From Capnocytophaga sputigena (GTDB lineage: Bacteria; Bacteroidota; Bacteroidia; Flavobacteriales; Flavobacteriaceae): 64,000 nucleotides of DNA. The DNA lies in NCBI RefSeq assembly GCF_900446695.1, contig NZ_UAVP01000008.1, forward strand, positions 62,001 to 126,000, written 5' to 3'. Both the position numbers and the translations under genes were made by a program. Within the stretch, counting starts at the first letter, position 1; the number at the start of each line of letters is the position of its first letter. Below, piece after piece: positions 15,850 through 23,732 of this stretch. The notes below the pieces were generated by a model that saw only the letters and a program-made list of their open reading frames with translations, had not been told where the DNA came from and ran no database searches.

Positions 15850-15876
15850 GTGTCAGGTGTCAGGTATCAGGCGTCA
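15849..15876. repeat. Four tandem GGTGTCA heptamers
   Basis: GGTGTCA, GGTGTCA, GGTATCA and GGCGTCA follow one another exactly in register from 15849. The first base is the last base of the preceding stop codon. It is related in sequence to AGGTGTTAGGGGT at 2958-2991. Confidence 0.75.
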
Positions 15877-15915
15877 GGGAATAGAATTGACAATTAATCT
15901 TAAAAATCTAAACAA

Positions 15916-16698
15916 ATGGAACTAAATCGTATCAAAGGAAAAATCGCTTTTATCTCGGGCGCCAGCAGTGGGATAGGTAAAGCCGTAGCCGAAAAGCTGG
16001 CACAAATGGGCGTAAACCTCATTCTTTGCGCACGCCGTGCTGAGGTGTTGGCTGAATTGAAAACCCAACTCGAAAAAGAACACGCTATAGAGGTCATTAC
16101 CTTAGCTTTCGACGTGAGAAACTACCAAGAGGTGGCGAAAAATATCCAATCCTTACCCGAAAAATGGCAACAAATTGAGATTCTCATCAACAATGCAGGG
16201 TTGGCAATAGGATTGCAACACCTCCATACCTACGCCATAGAAGATATAGACCAGATGATCGACACCAATATCAAAGGGTTTACCTATATTGCCAACAGTG
16301 TGATTCCGCTAATGATTGCCACTGGTAAGGTGGGCACGATAGTGAATGTCGGCTCGGTAGCGGGAGAAATAGCCTACCCCAATGGCAGTATTTATTGCGC
16401 AACCAAGTTTGCCGTAAGAGCCCTCAGCGATGCGATGCGCATAGAGCTAATGGACAAAAATATAAAGGTAACCAACGTAAAACCAGGGTTGGTAGAGACC
16501 AATTTCAGCAAGGTGCGTTTCAAAGGCGACCAGCAGAAAGCGGATAATGTATACAAAGGCATCACACCCCTATATGCCGAAGATATTGCCGACACTATCG
16601 CCTATATCGTCAATCTACCTGATAAAGTGCAGATTACCGATATTACCGTCACCCCCCTCCACCAATCGGATGCTATTCACGTACACAAAGAAGTATAG
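15916..16698 (+). CDS. Short-chain dehydrogenase/reductase
   Basis: A 260-residue classical SDR with a Rossmann fold. The cofactor motif GASSGIG (15-21), NNAG (92-95), and the catalytic Ser147, Tyr160 and Lys164 (GSIYCATKFAV) are all present. CARR at 38-41 places basic residues after beta-2, which favours NADP(H). Overall it resembles the YdfG group of 3-hydroxy acid/serine dehydrogenases, which oxidise short beta-hydroxy acids. The substrate is not determined by sequence. It stands as an ordinary metabolic gene between immunity-type genes. Confidence 0.9.
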   Translation: MELNRIKGKIAFISGASSGIGKAVAEKLAQMGVNLILCARRAEVLAELKTQLEKEHAIEVITLAFDVRNYQEVAKNIQSLPEKWQQIEILINNAGLAIGLQHLHTYAIEDIDQMIDTNIKGFTYIANSVIPLMIATGKVGTIVNVGSVAGEIAYPNGSIYCATKFAVRALSDAMRIELMDKNIKVTNVKPGLVETNFSKVRFKGDQQKADNVYKGITPLYAEDIADTIAYIVNLPDKVQITDITVTPLHQSDAIHVHKEV

Positions 16699-16716
16699 TT
16701 TGCTAATTTCCTCCTT

Positions 16717-17709
16717 ATGTTAAAAACCTTAGAACAACAATACCAATTTCAATATCCTGAACTATATCATCGGCTTTATGTTGACCAAATGCTCGATATA
16801 GGCGAATACACTTCACATTGGAGTAAAGAAGTATATCCACAACTTAAAAATCACCCACCGCTTTTTTTGTACAGCGGTGATTTTGAGTTAATCCCACTTA
16901 CTAATATTGCCGAAACTGTTGAAGAACTCAATGGCGAGGACAGTTGGTTCAGTATCAATCCCGATTACCTTTTTATTCCATTCGGACAAACGGGTGGCGG
17001 TGATTATTATTGCTTTTTGTACGACCAAAATCACCCTAAACCCACACCTCCTATTGCCTTGTTACAACACGACTCGGACGAGGCTGAACTATTAGCAAAC
17101 ACCCTCGAAGACTTTTTTTTCTATGAGATGCTCAACTCGGTGAACGATATATACGAGGGGTCGCTCGTACGCAGTGAAGGTGATTTCTACGAGAATATTA
17201 CCCGCCTACTACAAAGCCACCTGCCTTACATAAGCAACGAGGCGCAACGGCAAGTAATACAAGATGTTTACAGCCGGAAACTCACCGATTTCACACGTGT
17301 GTTGCCACATTCTACCCAAACCTATCAAGGATTATTATCCGATGAAGAATTGGAGCAACTTCTGCAGCAATATATCCCCATAGCAGGCGAAAAGACCTTT
17401 GTATATACAACTGAAAATGAAGTAGAAAGTACCCCTCCACGATATATAGACGGAACACTCTATGTACGGGTAAGTCCTATTCCTGCTAAAAACGACAAAG
17501 TGTATGATGCCCTCAAAGCCCTCAATTGGCGACAAAACAAAGCCGTTACCGACCGCTTAGAGTACAGCAAGAAAATGCAATTGTACTACAACGACCAGTA
17601 TGGTATCCCGTGGGAAGAGTATATTTTAGGTGCTTTCAAAGAGCGTATTGAGGTGCTGAAGCAATTCCCCAATGTAACCGTAACTTTTGAACAAGAAAAT
17701 AATGACTAA
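16717..17709 (+). CDS. SUKH (SMI1/KNR4) domain protein with extra C-terminal domain
   Basis: 330 residues. The N-terminal half is a SUKH domain: YQFQYPELYHRLY, then FIPFGQTGGGDYYCFLYD (about 88-105), the glycine-rich strand-turn typical of the family, and a terminal helix NTLEDFFFYEML. The C-terminal 160 residues are unassigned, with TYQGLLSDEELEQLLQQYIP and a late NWRQNKAVTDRLEYSKK. Probably an immunity protein in the cytosol. Its end overlaps the start of the next SUKH gene by 8 bp, so the two are coupled. Confidence 0.75.
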   Translation: MLKTLEQQYQFQYPELYHRLYVDQMLDIGEYTSHWSKEVYPQLKNHPPLFLYSGDFELIPLTNIAETVEELNGEDSWFSINPDYLFIPFGQTGGGDYYCFLYDQNHPKPTPPIALLQHDSDEAELLANTLEDFFFYEMLNSVNDIYEGSLVRSEGDFYENITRLLQSHLPYISNEAQRQVIQDVYSRKLTDFTRVLPHSTQTYQGLLSDEELEQLLQQYIPIAGEKTFVYTTENEVESTPPRYIDGTLYVRVSPIPAKNDKVYDALKALNWRQNKAVTDRLEYSKKMQLYYNDQYGIPWEEYILGAFKERIEVLKQFPNVTVTFEQENND

Positions 17710-18718
17710 ACAAGAAAAAGATTTCAGCGACCTCTCTCAAAAACTCCTCACCACTACCGATGGCAGTGAGTATCACGAATTGGTAAGAAAAATAGTAAAG
17801 AAGTACGGCGAGAAAATGCGTCAAGAAACCTTACAAACCTTAGTACGATCAGTAAAAGAAAGCAAAATTACCCACGCTCGCAACTTTGTAATCGCACGTA
17901 TCTCGGAACTTGTGACCGAAAACGACACTGCGCTCGCACCTTTCTTCTACGAAATGATATCCAAAGGCTTACCCTATTGGGCTTTTAGCGGACTGCTGAA
18001 AGTAGAGGGAGACAAGTGCTATCCTTTTTTGGTAGACTACTTGCAAAAGGAGGATAACAAAGAAAATAAAGGCAGTGCTATCATCGCCTTAGCTGAACAT
18101 AGCGGACAGCCTTTTAATAACGACCTCCCCTCCGACCCTGCTTATTGGCAAGCCCTACCTATAGAAAAAGTACTTGAATGGCAGGCGCAAGGTTACCCAA
18201 GAAAACAAGCACACAGCGAGTTTCCTTTTTTGCTACAAAATCCACAAACCGACTTAGAAAAGGCAATGGCTAAAATAGAGCAGGCTTTAGCAAAGGAGAG
18301 AGCGTTTTGGCACGTAAAATCATATCAATACAACCGCGCTATTTTGGAAGTACCCGAAAAGCAAGTTATCGACAATATTAAAACGCGTTGGGAACTGCCT
18401 GCGGTTTATCTCACTTTCTTAGAGCGCTTTTCGCCTGCTGATGATGCTTTCCTCAAGGGCATCAATCTGTATGGTGCTAATACTTTAATAAAGCATCAAT
18501 GCGGTTATGCTTTCAGTAGTCCCGATGATGAACTCTTCCCCGATTGGAAAGCCCATTGGCTCGTAATCGCCGATAAAGATGCCGACCCTTATATACTCAA
18601 CCTTTCCAAAAGTGATGGCAACGATGCGCCTATCTACAAAGCTCCCCACGGAGCAGGTCAGTGGAAATGGCGCAAAGTAGCGGGAAGTTTCTTAGAATTT
18701 TTAGAGAAATTAAGCTAA
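17702..18718 (+). CDS. HEAT-like plus SUKH domain protein
   Basis: 338 residues from the ATG at 17702; a TTG at 17687 lies deeper in the previous gene. The N-terminal half is alpha-helical with HEAT-like pairs (ISKGLPYWAFSGLLKVEGDK; KGSAIIALAEHSGQP). The C-terminal half from about 215 is a SUKH domain (KTRWELPAVYLTFLERFSP, then HWLVIADKDADPYILNLSK and GSFLEFLEKL). The combination resembles proteins in toxin-immunity arrays. It is translationally coupled to the SUKH gene at 16717. Confidence 0.75.
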   Translation: MTKQEKDFSDLSQKLLTTTDGSEYHELVRKIVKKYGEKMRQETLQTLVRSVKESKITHARNFVIARISELVTENDTALAPFFYEMISKGLPYWAFSGLLKVEGDKCYPFLVDYLQKEDNKENKGSAIIALAEHSGQPFNNDLPSDPAYWQALPIEKVLEWQAQGYPRKQAHSEFPFLLQNPQTDLEKAMAKIEQALAKERAFWHVKSYQYNRAILEVPEKQVIDNIKTRWELPAVYLTFLERFSPADDAFLKGINLYGANTLIKHQCGYAFSSPDDELFPDWKAHWLVIADKDADPYILNLSKSDGNDAPIYKAPHGAGQWKWRKVAGSFLEFLEKLS

Positions 18719-18733
18719 TGAATTATATATATT

Positions 18734-19411
18734 ATGGAAGAAATAATACTTTTAGAACTTTCTAAACAGATAAGAGATCAAGGCTATGATGCCACTCCTG
18801 ATTTGCCTAATCTTATGATACGAATAGGCGACAAAATGCGTATTGAGCTCGATCCTATCCCTATCACCCCCGATATTCATAAAAGTGTGTTGCCAATGCA
18901 TATAGGCACTTATTTAGAGGATGGTTTTTTCCCACAAGGAATTTTGGATAATATAGCAGGTTTTGGTGATACCGATGAAGAAAAGATAGATTCATTCATA
19001 GAAAATTATCTTTCTACTACATTCCAAGCCATCATCAATAGTTTGGGTTGCCTTTTTGATAAAGGTTGCGATATCTATCGGGACAATTATCATTGGCATA
19101 CCTCTATAGGCAACCTATATTTGTTAGGAAAATGGCAAACGCCTCCCAATGAAAGAGATTTCTACAACCTTCTGATAGACATTCTGCCTCAAAAATTCAC
19201 TACCGAATACCGTATCCAGTCGCTAAAATGTTTTGTAGCACGTACAAAAAGCGGATATGTAACCGAGTGCTTGTTAAACAATGAAGATTGGGATGAAGGA
19301 GCAGAACGCCTGCGCCAATACGCCCAAACTTGGCAAGACGAAGCCTCATTCCTATCTATAAAACAACTACTGATATTCCGCCTTTGTGACGCAATACACA
19401 ATGAGAAATAA
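18734..19411 (+). CDS. Hypothetical protein, DUF6348-like
   Basis: A 225-residue cytosolic protein. It has a pattern of LPMHIGTYLEDGFFPQGILDNIAGFG (key: LEDGFFPQGI, about 58-67), then ENYLSTTFQAIINSL and a C-terminal helix. The middle part recalls DUF6348, a family listed in immunity neighbourhoods, but this match is from memory and weak. It closes the first block of immunity-type genes, 67 bp before sufC. Confidence 0.5.
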   Translation: MEEIILLELSKQIRDQGYDATPDLPNLMIRIGDKMRIELDPIPITPDIHKSVLPMHIGTYLEDGFFPQGILDNIAGFGDTDEEKIDSFIENYLSTTFQAIINSLGCLFDKGCDIYRDNYHWHTSIGNLYLLGKWQTPPNERDFYNLLIDILPQKFTTEYRIQSLKCFVARTKSGYVTECLLNNEDWDEGAERLRQYAQTWQDEASFLSIKQLLIFRLCDAIHNEK

Positions 19412-19419
19412 ACGCCTAA

Positions 19420-19452
19420 TTTTGCATAATTCAAAATAATATCGGAACTTTG
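19420..19452 (+). promoter_or_regulatory. Likely sufC promoter
   Basis: TTTTG at 19420-19424, 20 bp, then GAACTTTG at 19445-19452 followed by CGCCC. The TTTG part of the -7 box is intact but the TA is GA. It suggests that sufC has its own promoter here instead of following sufB. Confidence 0.5.
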
Positions 19453-19478
19453 CGCCCTTAACGCTAAACTCAATTAAA

Positions 19479-20219
19479 ATGTTAATAATAAAAAATCTCC
19501 ACGCTGGTGTGGACGGCAAAGAAATCCTCAAGGGGATTGACTTAGAAATAAAAGCAGGTGAAGTACACGCCATTATGGGACCTAACGGAGCCGGAAAATC
19601 TACCCTCTCTTCGGTAATTTCAGGCAACGAAAACTTCGAAGTAACCGAGGGTGATATCCTCTTAGAAGGCGAAAGTCTGTTAGAAGATGCCCCCGAAGAG
19701 CGCGCTCACAAAGGTATCTTTATGTCTTTCCAATACCCAGTGGAAATCCCTGGTATATCTGTAACGAACTTCATCAAAACAGCTATCAACGAGAGTCGCA
19801 AAGCAAAAGGACTCCCCGATATGCCTGCTGCCGAACTCCTCAAGAAAATACGCGAAAAAGCTGCCCTTCTTGAAATAAACCCCGATTTCCTCTCTCGCTC
19901 CCTCAACCAAGGATTCTCTGGCGGTGAGAAGAAACGCAACGAAATCTTTCAAATGGCAATGCTTGAGCCCAAAGTCGCTATCCTCGACGAAACCGATTCT
20001 GGTCTCGATATCGATGCCCTCCGCATTGTCGCCAATGGGGTGAACAAACTCAAAAACGAAAACAACGCAGTGCTCGTTATCACCCACTACCAACGCCTCT
20101 TAGACTACATCGTCCCCGATTATGTACACGTGCTTTCCGATGGTAAAATCGTAAAAACAGGCGACAAAAACCTCGCCTTAGAATTGGAAGCTAAAGGTTA
20201 TGATTGGCTGAAAGGATAA
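19479..20219 (+). CDS. sufC: Fe-S assembly ATPase SufC
   Basis: A 246-residue ABC-type ATPase of the SUF machinery. It pairs with SufB-SufD and uses ATP to reshape the scaffold during [Fe-S] assembly. Walker A GPNGAGKS (34-41), the Q-loop FMSFQYPVEIPG, signature SGGEKKRNE (about 147-155) and Walker B VAILDETDSGLD are complete; ETDSGLD is the SufC-specific form. sufB and sufS are not in the window, and sufD lies 2.1 kb away after two unrelated genes, which is unusual for a flavobacterial suf operon. Confidence 0.97.
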   Translation: MLIIKNLHAGVDGKEILKGIDLEIKAGEVHAIMGPNGAGKSTLSSVISGNENFEVTEGDILLEGESLLEDAPEERAHKGIFMSFQYPVEIPGISVTNFIKTAINESRKAKGLPDMPAAELLKKIREKAALLEINPDFLSRSLNQGFSGGEKKRNEIFQMAMLEPKVAILDETDSGLDIDALRIVANGVNKLKNENNAVLVITHYQRLLDYIVPDYVHVLSDGKIVKTGDKNLALELEAKGYDWLKG

Positions 20220-20255
20220 TGGTTAATTATTAATTATTAATGATTAATTACGGTT

Positions 20256-21116
20256 ATGCTCATTGAAAAATACACAGAAACCTTAACAAACCCTTTGTTA
20301 CCTGAGGCGTTTCAGTTCTCAAAAAGAAAAGACATCTTTGCTATCAACTATGAACATCAGCAAATAGGCGTATGCAATGAGTCAGAAGGATTTTCACTCT
20401 ACACTTTTGAAAAAGAACTGCTTTGGCAAATAAACAAACCTATTGTGGGGGCTTTATTAGCGATAGAACGCCAGCAAATTTGGCTTGCCCAGCGCCACGA
20501 TGCCCAGCACATCACCGTATGGGTGTATGACCTGCAAGGGAAGGCTTTGGCGTCTATACCTATGGACGACGAAATCTACGATGCTAATATAGAGCTGAAA
20601 GCATTGCCTAATAACAAAGTGGTCATCACTTTCTATGGCGGACAAGATGGTTGTATGAGCTATCTGCTATCTTTTGAAAACGAAAAACTAAAAGTAGCCA
20701 AACAATTGCCTAATGATGTAGATTTCTGCTGTATGCTCAGTGAAAAAGAAGCTGTATTCACCAATTTCTACGAGGCAGAGCTTTATGTAATGAGTTATCC
20801 ATCGCTAAAAACACTCAAAAAACACCATTTCTCCAAGGATTGGGGAGCCATAGCACAACCTTTCAAAGGTGACAAAATACTGATTACTGATATGTATTGC
20901 AATCGGCATTACATTTTTGATATCAGTACCCTCACAGTGGAAGACGAAATCATTTTCAAAGGTTTTGAACCTTATCAAGATGAGGTAGAAGAGTTTTTAG
21001 TAAGCGATATCGACGAACTCTACTATCACAACGGTCAGCTGATAGGAGGATATACCGAAGTAGATAGCGATCGTAACGCCATATACCATTGGCTCATTAG
21101 TAAATTAGAATATTAG
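20256..21116 (+). CDS. Hypothetical beta-propeller-like protein
   Basis: 286 residues, cytosolic, beta-rich, with repeated blade-like blocks (FAINYEHQQIGVCNESEGFSLYTF; IWLAQRHDAQHITVWVYDLQGK; ILITDMYCNRHYIFDISTL). No family assigned. It is similar in style to the protein at 9730. It sits between sufC and sufD and has no visible link to Fe-S assembly, so it looks like a passenger gene. Confidence 0.6.
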   Translation: MLIEKYTETLTNPLLPEAFQFSKRKDIFAINYEHQQIGVCNESEGFSLYTFEKELLWQINKPIVGALLAIERQQIWLAQRHDAQHITVWVYDLQGKALASIPMDDEIYDANIELKALPNNKVVITFYGGQDGCMSYLLSFENEKLKVAKQLPNDVDFCCMLSEKEAVFTNFYEAELYVMSYPSLKTLKKHHFSKDWGAIAQPFKGDKILITDMYCNRHYIFDISTLTVEDEIIFKGFEPYQDEVEEFLVSDIDELYYHNGQLIGGYTEVDSDRNAIYHWLISKLEY

Positions 21117-21145
21117 CAATCACCCGTACGGTTCATACTGGCTTG

Positions 21146-21170
21146 TCCCCCTTCGGGGGAACGGGGGCTA
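21146..21170. repeat. REP-like GC-rich palindrome
   Basis: CCCCC-TTC-GGGGG (21147-21159) followed by AACGGGGGCTAAA. In reverse orientation it shares GCCCCCGTTCCC...GAAGGGGG with the element at 46256-46309. It is GC-rich in an AT-rich spacer. Confidence 0.6.
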
Positions 21171-21193
21171 AATCGACAAATTGACAAATCGGT

Positions 21194-22363
21194 ATGTTTG
21201 AACTCAACAACGAACAACGCAAATACGTAGGCTTAGACCCTATATTACCTCATTGGGATAGGGTTTTATTGGCAGGCGACAAACACCGCCCTGAGAGCAT
21301 ATTGTATTTTGACGGCGATATCATCAAAAGGCAAATCATCTCCACAAAGGAAAAGTATATTGAAAAACAGTACGAGGAAGCGACACGCAACCGCAAAATA
21401 TTGTTACCTAAAACCCAAAAAGGTAAAGAAGTGCCTTTGCAAGCCAATCATTTTGAAAAACGCACCCCTATTGGTGTGTGGGTAGAAATCAAAAATGACC
21501 GGTTGGCAATAACAAGCTACACCTCCGAAATCACTTTTTACGACACTCTTTGGGAAAAGCCTTCCGATAGAAAGCAAACCTCTATCCCACAGCAAATAGC
21601 TGATTTTATCGCTCAATCACCAGCAAATCATTTAGAGGAAATAGCCGAATTTAAACAACAGAAACGAAAGCACGTAAAATTCAAAAAAGGCGATATTTTC
21701 TGTTTTAAACTCAATCGCACCCAATATGGATTTGGCAGAGTGGTTTTAGATATCTATAAGGTTCAAAAAGAAAATATTATCCCCAAAAACCATTTTTGGA
21801 GATTTCTTTTCGGTCGACCTGTGATGATACAGTTCTTTGTATATGCTTCCGATACTAAAAATGTAGCTATAGAAGTATTGCAACAGCAGAAAACAATGCC
21901 CTCTAACGTGATGATGGACAACAATTTGTTCTATGGCGAATACGAAATTATAGGCAACGTTCCTATCCCCGATGAAGAATACGACTTCCCTATCAACTTT
22001 GAAGACGATGGATTTATGTTATACGGCGGTCCTAAATATTTTTTGCAATGGGGATTGATACAATTAGGAATGAGTGAAGCCGCCTTTGACGAAAGAGCCG
22101 AAAAACTCAAAACCCTCACCGATAATTTGGATTATAACAATAGAGGAAATGGTATTTCACCACAGATGTATAGAAAACATCGTTTAGCGCAAATGCTCAG
22201 TGGCGAGGACTTATGCTGGTGTGATAGAGATTTGCGCGCTCCTTTCAACAAAGCTATCAAAGATGAAATCCTTACAATTTTCGGTCTTGACCCTACAGCA
22301 AGCTATGCCGCAAATTGCAAGAAGTTATACACAATACCCTTACCAAGTGAATTAAAAGATTAA
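21194..22363 (+). CDS. Imm26-like immunity domain protein
   Basis: A 389-residue cytosolic protein. The centre (about 160-205) reads KFKKGDIFCFKLNRTQYGFGRVVLDIYKV, the hallmark of the Imm26 family (GDIFxxxL, then YGxGRV), a beta-barrel immunity module of polymorphic toxin systems. The flanks are unassigned. The C-terminal ~90 residues are helical, with CWCDRDLRAPFNKA. It lies 4 bp before sufD, so sufD translation may be coupled to this passenger gene. Confidence 0.65.
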   Translation: MFELNNEQRKYVGLDPILPHWDRVLLAGDKHRPESILYFDGDIIKRQIISTKEKYIEKQYEEATRNRKILLPKTQKGKEVPLQANHFEKRTPIGVWVEIKNDRLAITSYTSEITFYDTLWEKPSDRKQTSIPQQIADFIAQSPANHLEEIAEFKQQKRKHVKFKKGDIFCFKLNRTQYGFGRVVLDIYKVQKENIIPKNHFWRFLFGRPVMIQFFVYASDTKNVAIEVLQQQKTMPSNVMMDNNLFYGEYEIIGNVPIPDEEYDFPINFEDDGFMLYGGPKYFLQWGLIQLGMSEAAFDERAEKLKTLTDNLDYNNRGNGISPQMYRKHRLAQMLSGEDLCWCDRDLRAPFNKAIKDEILTIFGLDPTASYAANCKKLYTIPLPSELKD

Positions 22364-22367
22364 GAAG

Positions 22368-23669
22368 ATGAATTTAAAAGAAAAATGGGTTACTGCCTTC
22401 GAGGCATTCCCTCATAAAGACGATATATTAAATGACATTCGCAAAGAAGCCCTTAGTTTCTTTGCCGAAAAAGGTTTCCCACATAAAAAAGTAGAAGCGT
22501 GGAAATACACTTCACTCTCTGACCTCCAAGCTACTGATTACAGTTTGTGGCAACCTATTCACAATAAAACAACCCTCTCACCCGAAGTGTTACACAAGTA
22601 CGCTATCGCAGATTGCTATCAGCTTGTGTTTGTAAACGGCTATTACTGCCCCGAAATGTCGAGCAAAGAGATTGCAGGCGCTACTATTAGCCCTCTATTA
22701 GAGGCGTTGCACAAGGGCGGAGAAGCCTTTATCAAAAAATACTTTAATACCAATACCGAAAAAGGTGATATATTCACAGCCCTCAACACAGCTTTTACCT
22801 CAGAAGGGCTCTATATAGAAGTACCTAAAGGGAAAGTAGTAGATAAACCTATACAATTGTTGTATTTCAACGACAGAAAAGAAACCACTTGCTATCAGCC
22901 GCGCAATATTATTGCCGTGGGAGAGAATGCACAGCTCAAAGTCATTGAAGTACACCAAAACCTATCGGATACTGCTACGGCTATCCTTACCAATGCAGTA
23001 ACCGAGGCATTTGTAGCCAAAGAAGCTTTCCTCGACTATTACAAATTGCAAAACGATAGTCTTAGCGCTTCTCTTATTGATAACACCTATATTTCGCAAG
23101 AAGCAAATAGCCACGCCAGCGTGCATACCTTCTCATTTGGGGGTACACTCACTCGCAACAACCTCAATTTCTATCACCAAGGCGAGCATTTAGAATCTAC
23201 CCTCAAAGGGTTGAGTATCCTCAAAGGCTCACAACACACCGACCATTATACGCTGGTGAACCACGCATATCCTAACTGTGAGAGTCATCAGGATTATAAG
23301 AGTATCGTAAGTGATGAAGCTACCAATGTGTTCAATGGTAAGATAATGGTAGAACAAATCGCCCAGAAAACGAATGCTTATCAGCAGAATGACAATATCC
23401 TCCTCTCCGATAAGGCAACAGTATACACCAAGCCCCAACTCGAAATCTTCGCCGATGATGTGAAGTGTTCCCACGGTTGTACCGTAGGCTCTCTCAGCGC
23501 AGACTCTTTATTCTATCTGCAAACACGAGGCATAGGCAAAAAAGAAGCGGCTGCCCTACTCACTTATGCTTTTGCTAATACTGTATTAGAAAGCGTAAAA
23601 ATCCCTGCTCTTTCAGCCTATATCAATGCTATTATTGCTGAAAAATTAGGCGTAACCGTAGATTTTTAA
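22368..23669 (+). CDS. sufD: Fe-S assembly scaffold subunit SufD
   Basis: 433 residues, the SufB partner in the SufBC2D complex. The C-terminal beta-helix and helical cap are typical: NVFNGKIMVEQIAQKTNAYQQNDNILLS, PQLEIFADDVKCSHGCTVGSL (about 357-377) and the end FYLQTRGIGKKEAAALLTYAFA. CSHG in this position is shared with other SufD proteins. The N-terminal segment (FPHKKVEAWKYTSL) is also typical. Its last 13 codons plus the following 32 bp are duplicated at 25606-25676, beyond the next gene. Confidence 0.95.
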   Translation: MNLKEKWVTAFEAFPHKDDILNDIRKEALSFFAEKGFPHKKVEAWKYTSLSDLQATDYSLWQPIHNKTTLSPEVLHKYAIADCYQLVFVNGYYCPEMSSKEIAGATISPLLEALHKGGEAFIKKYFNTNTEKGDIFTALNTAFTSEGLYIEVPKGKVVDKPIQLLYFNDRKETTCYQPRNIIAVGENAQLKVIEVHQNLSDTATAILTNAVTEAFVAKEAFLDYYKLQNDSLSASLIDNTYISQEANSHASVHTFSFGGTLTRNNLNFYHQGEHLESTLKGLSILKGSQHTDHYTLVNHAYPNCESHQDYKSIVSDEATNVFNGKIMVEQIAQKTNAYQQNDNILLSDKATVYTKPQLEIFADDVKCSHGCTVGSLSADSLFYLQTRGIGKKEAAALLTYAFANTVLESVKIPALSAYINAIIAEKLGVTVDF

Positions 23670-23701
23670 GAGAAGAAGCATGAGCTAACAACGTGTAAAA
23701 T
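23631..23701 (+). repeat. Left copy of the 71-bp sufD-end direct repeat
   Basis: Begins at ATTATTGCTG in sufD, includes the sufD stop, and runs to AACGTGTAAAAT. It matches 25606-25676 at 68 of 71 positions. The two copies bracket the DUF262 gene. Confidence 0.9.
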
Positions 23702-23732
23702 ACTCTTTAATAAACATAACCAACATAAATAT

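Noticed and set aside
19680-20093. 137-codon open frame antisense to sufC
   Set aside because: It mirrors the codon bias of sufC on the other strand, has no family features and no promoter.
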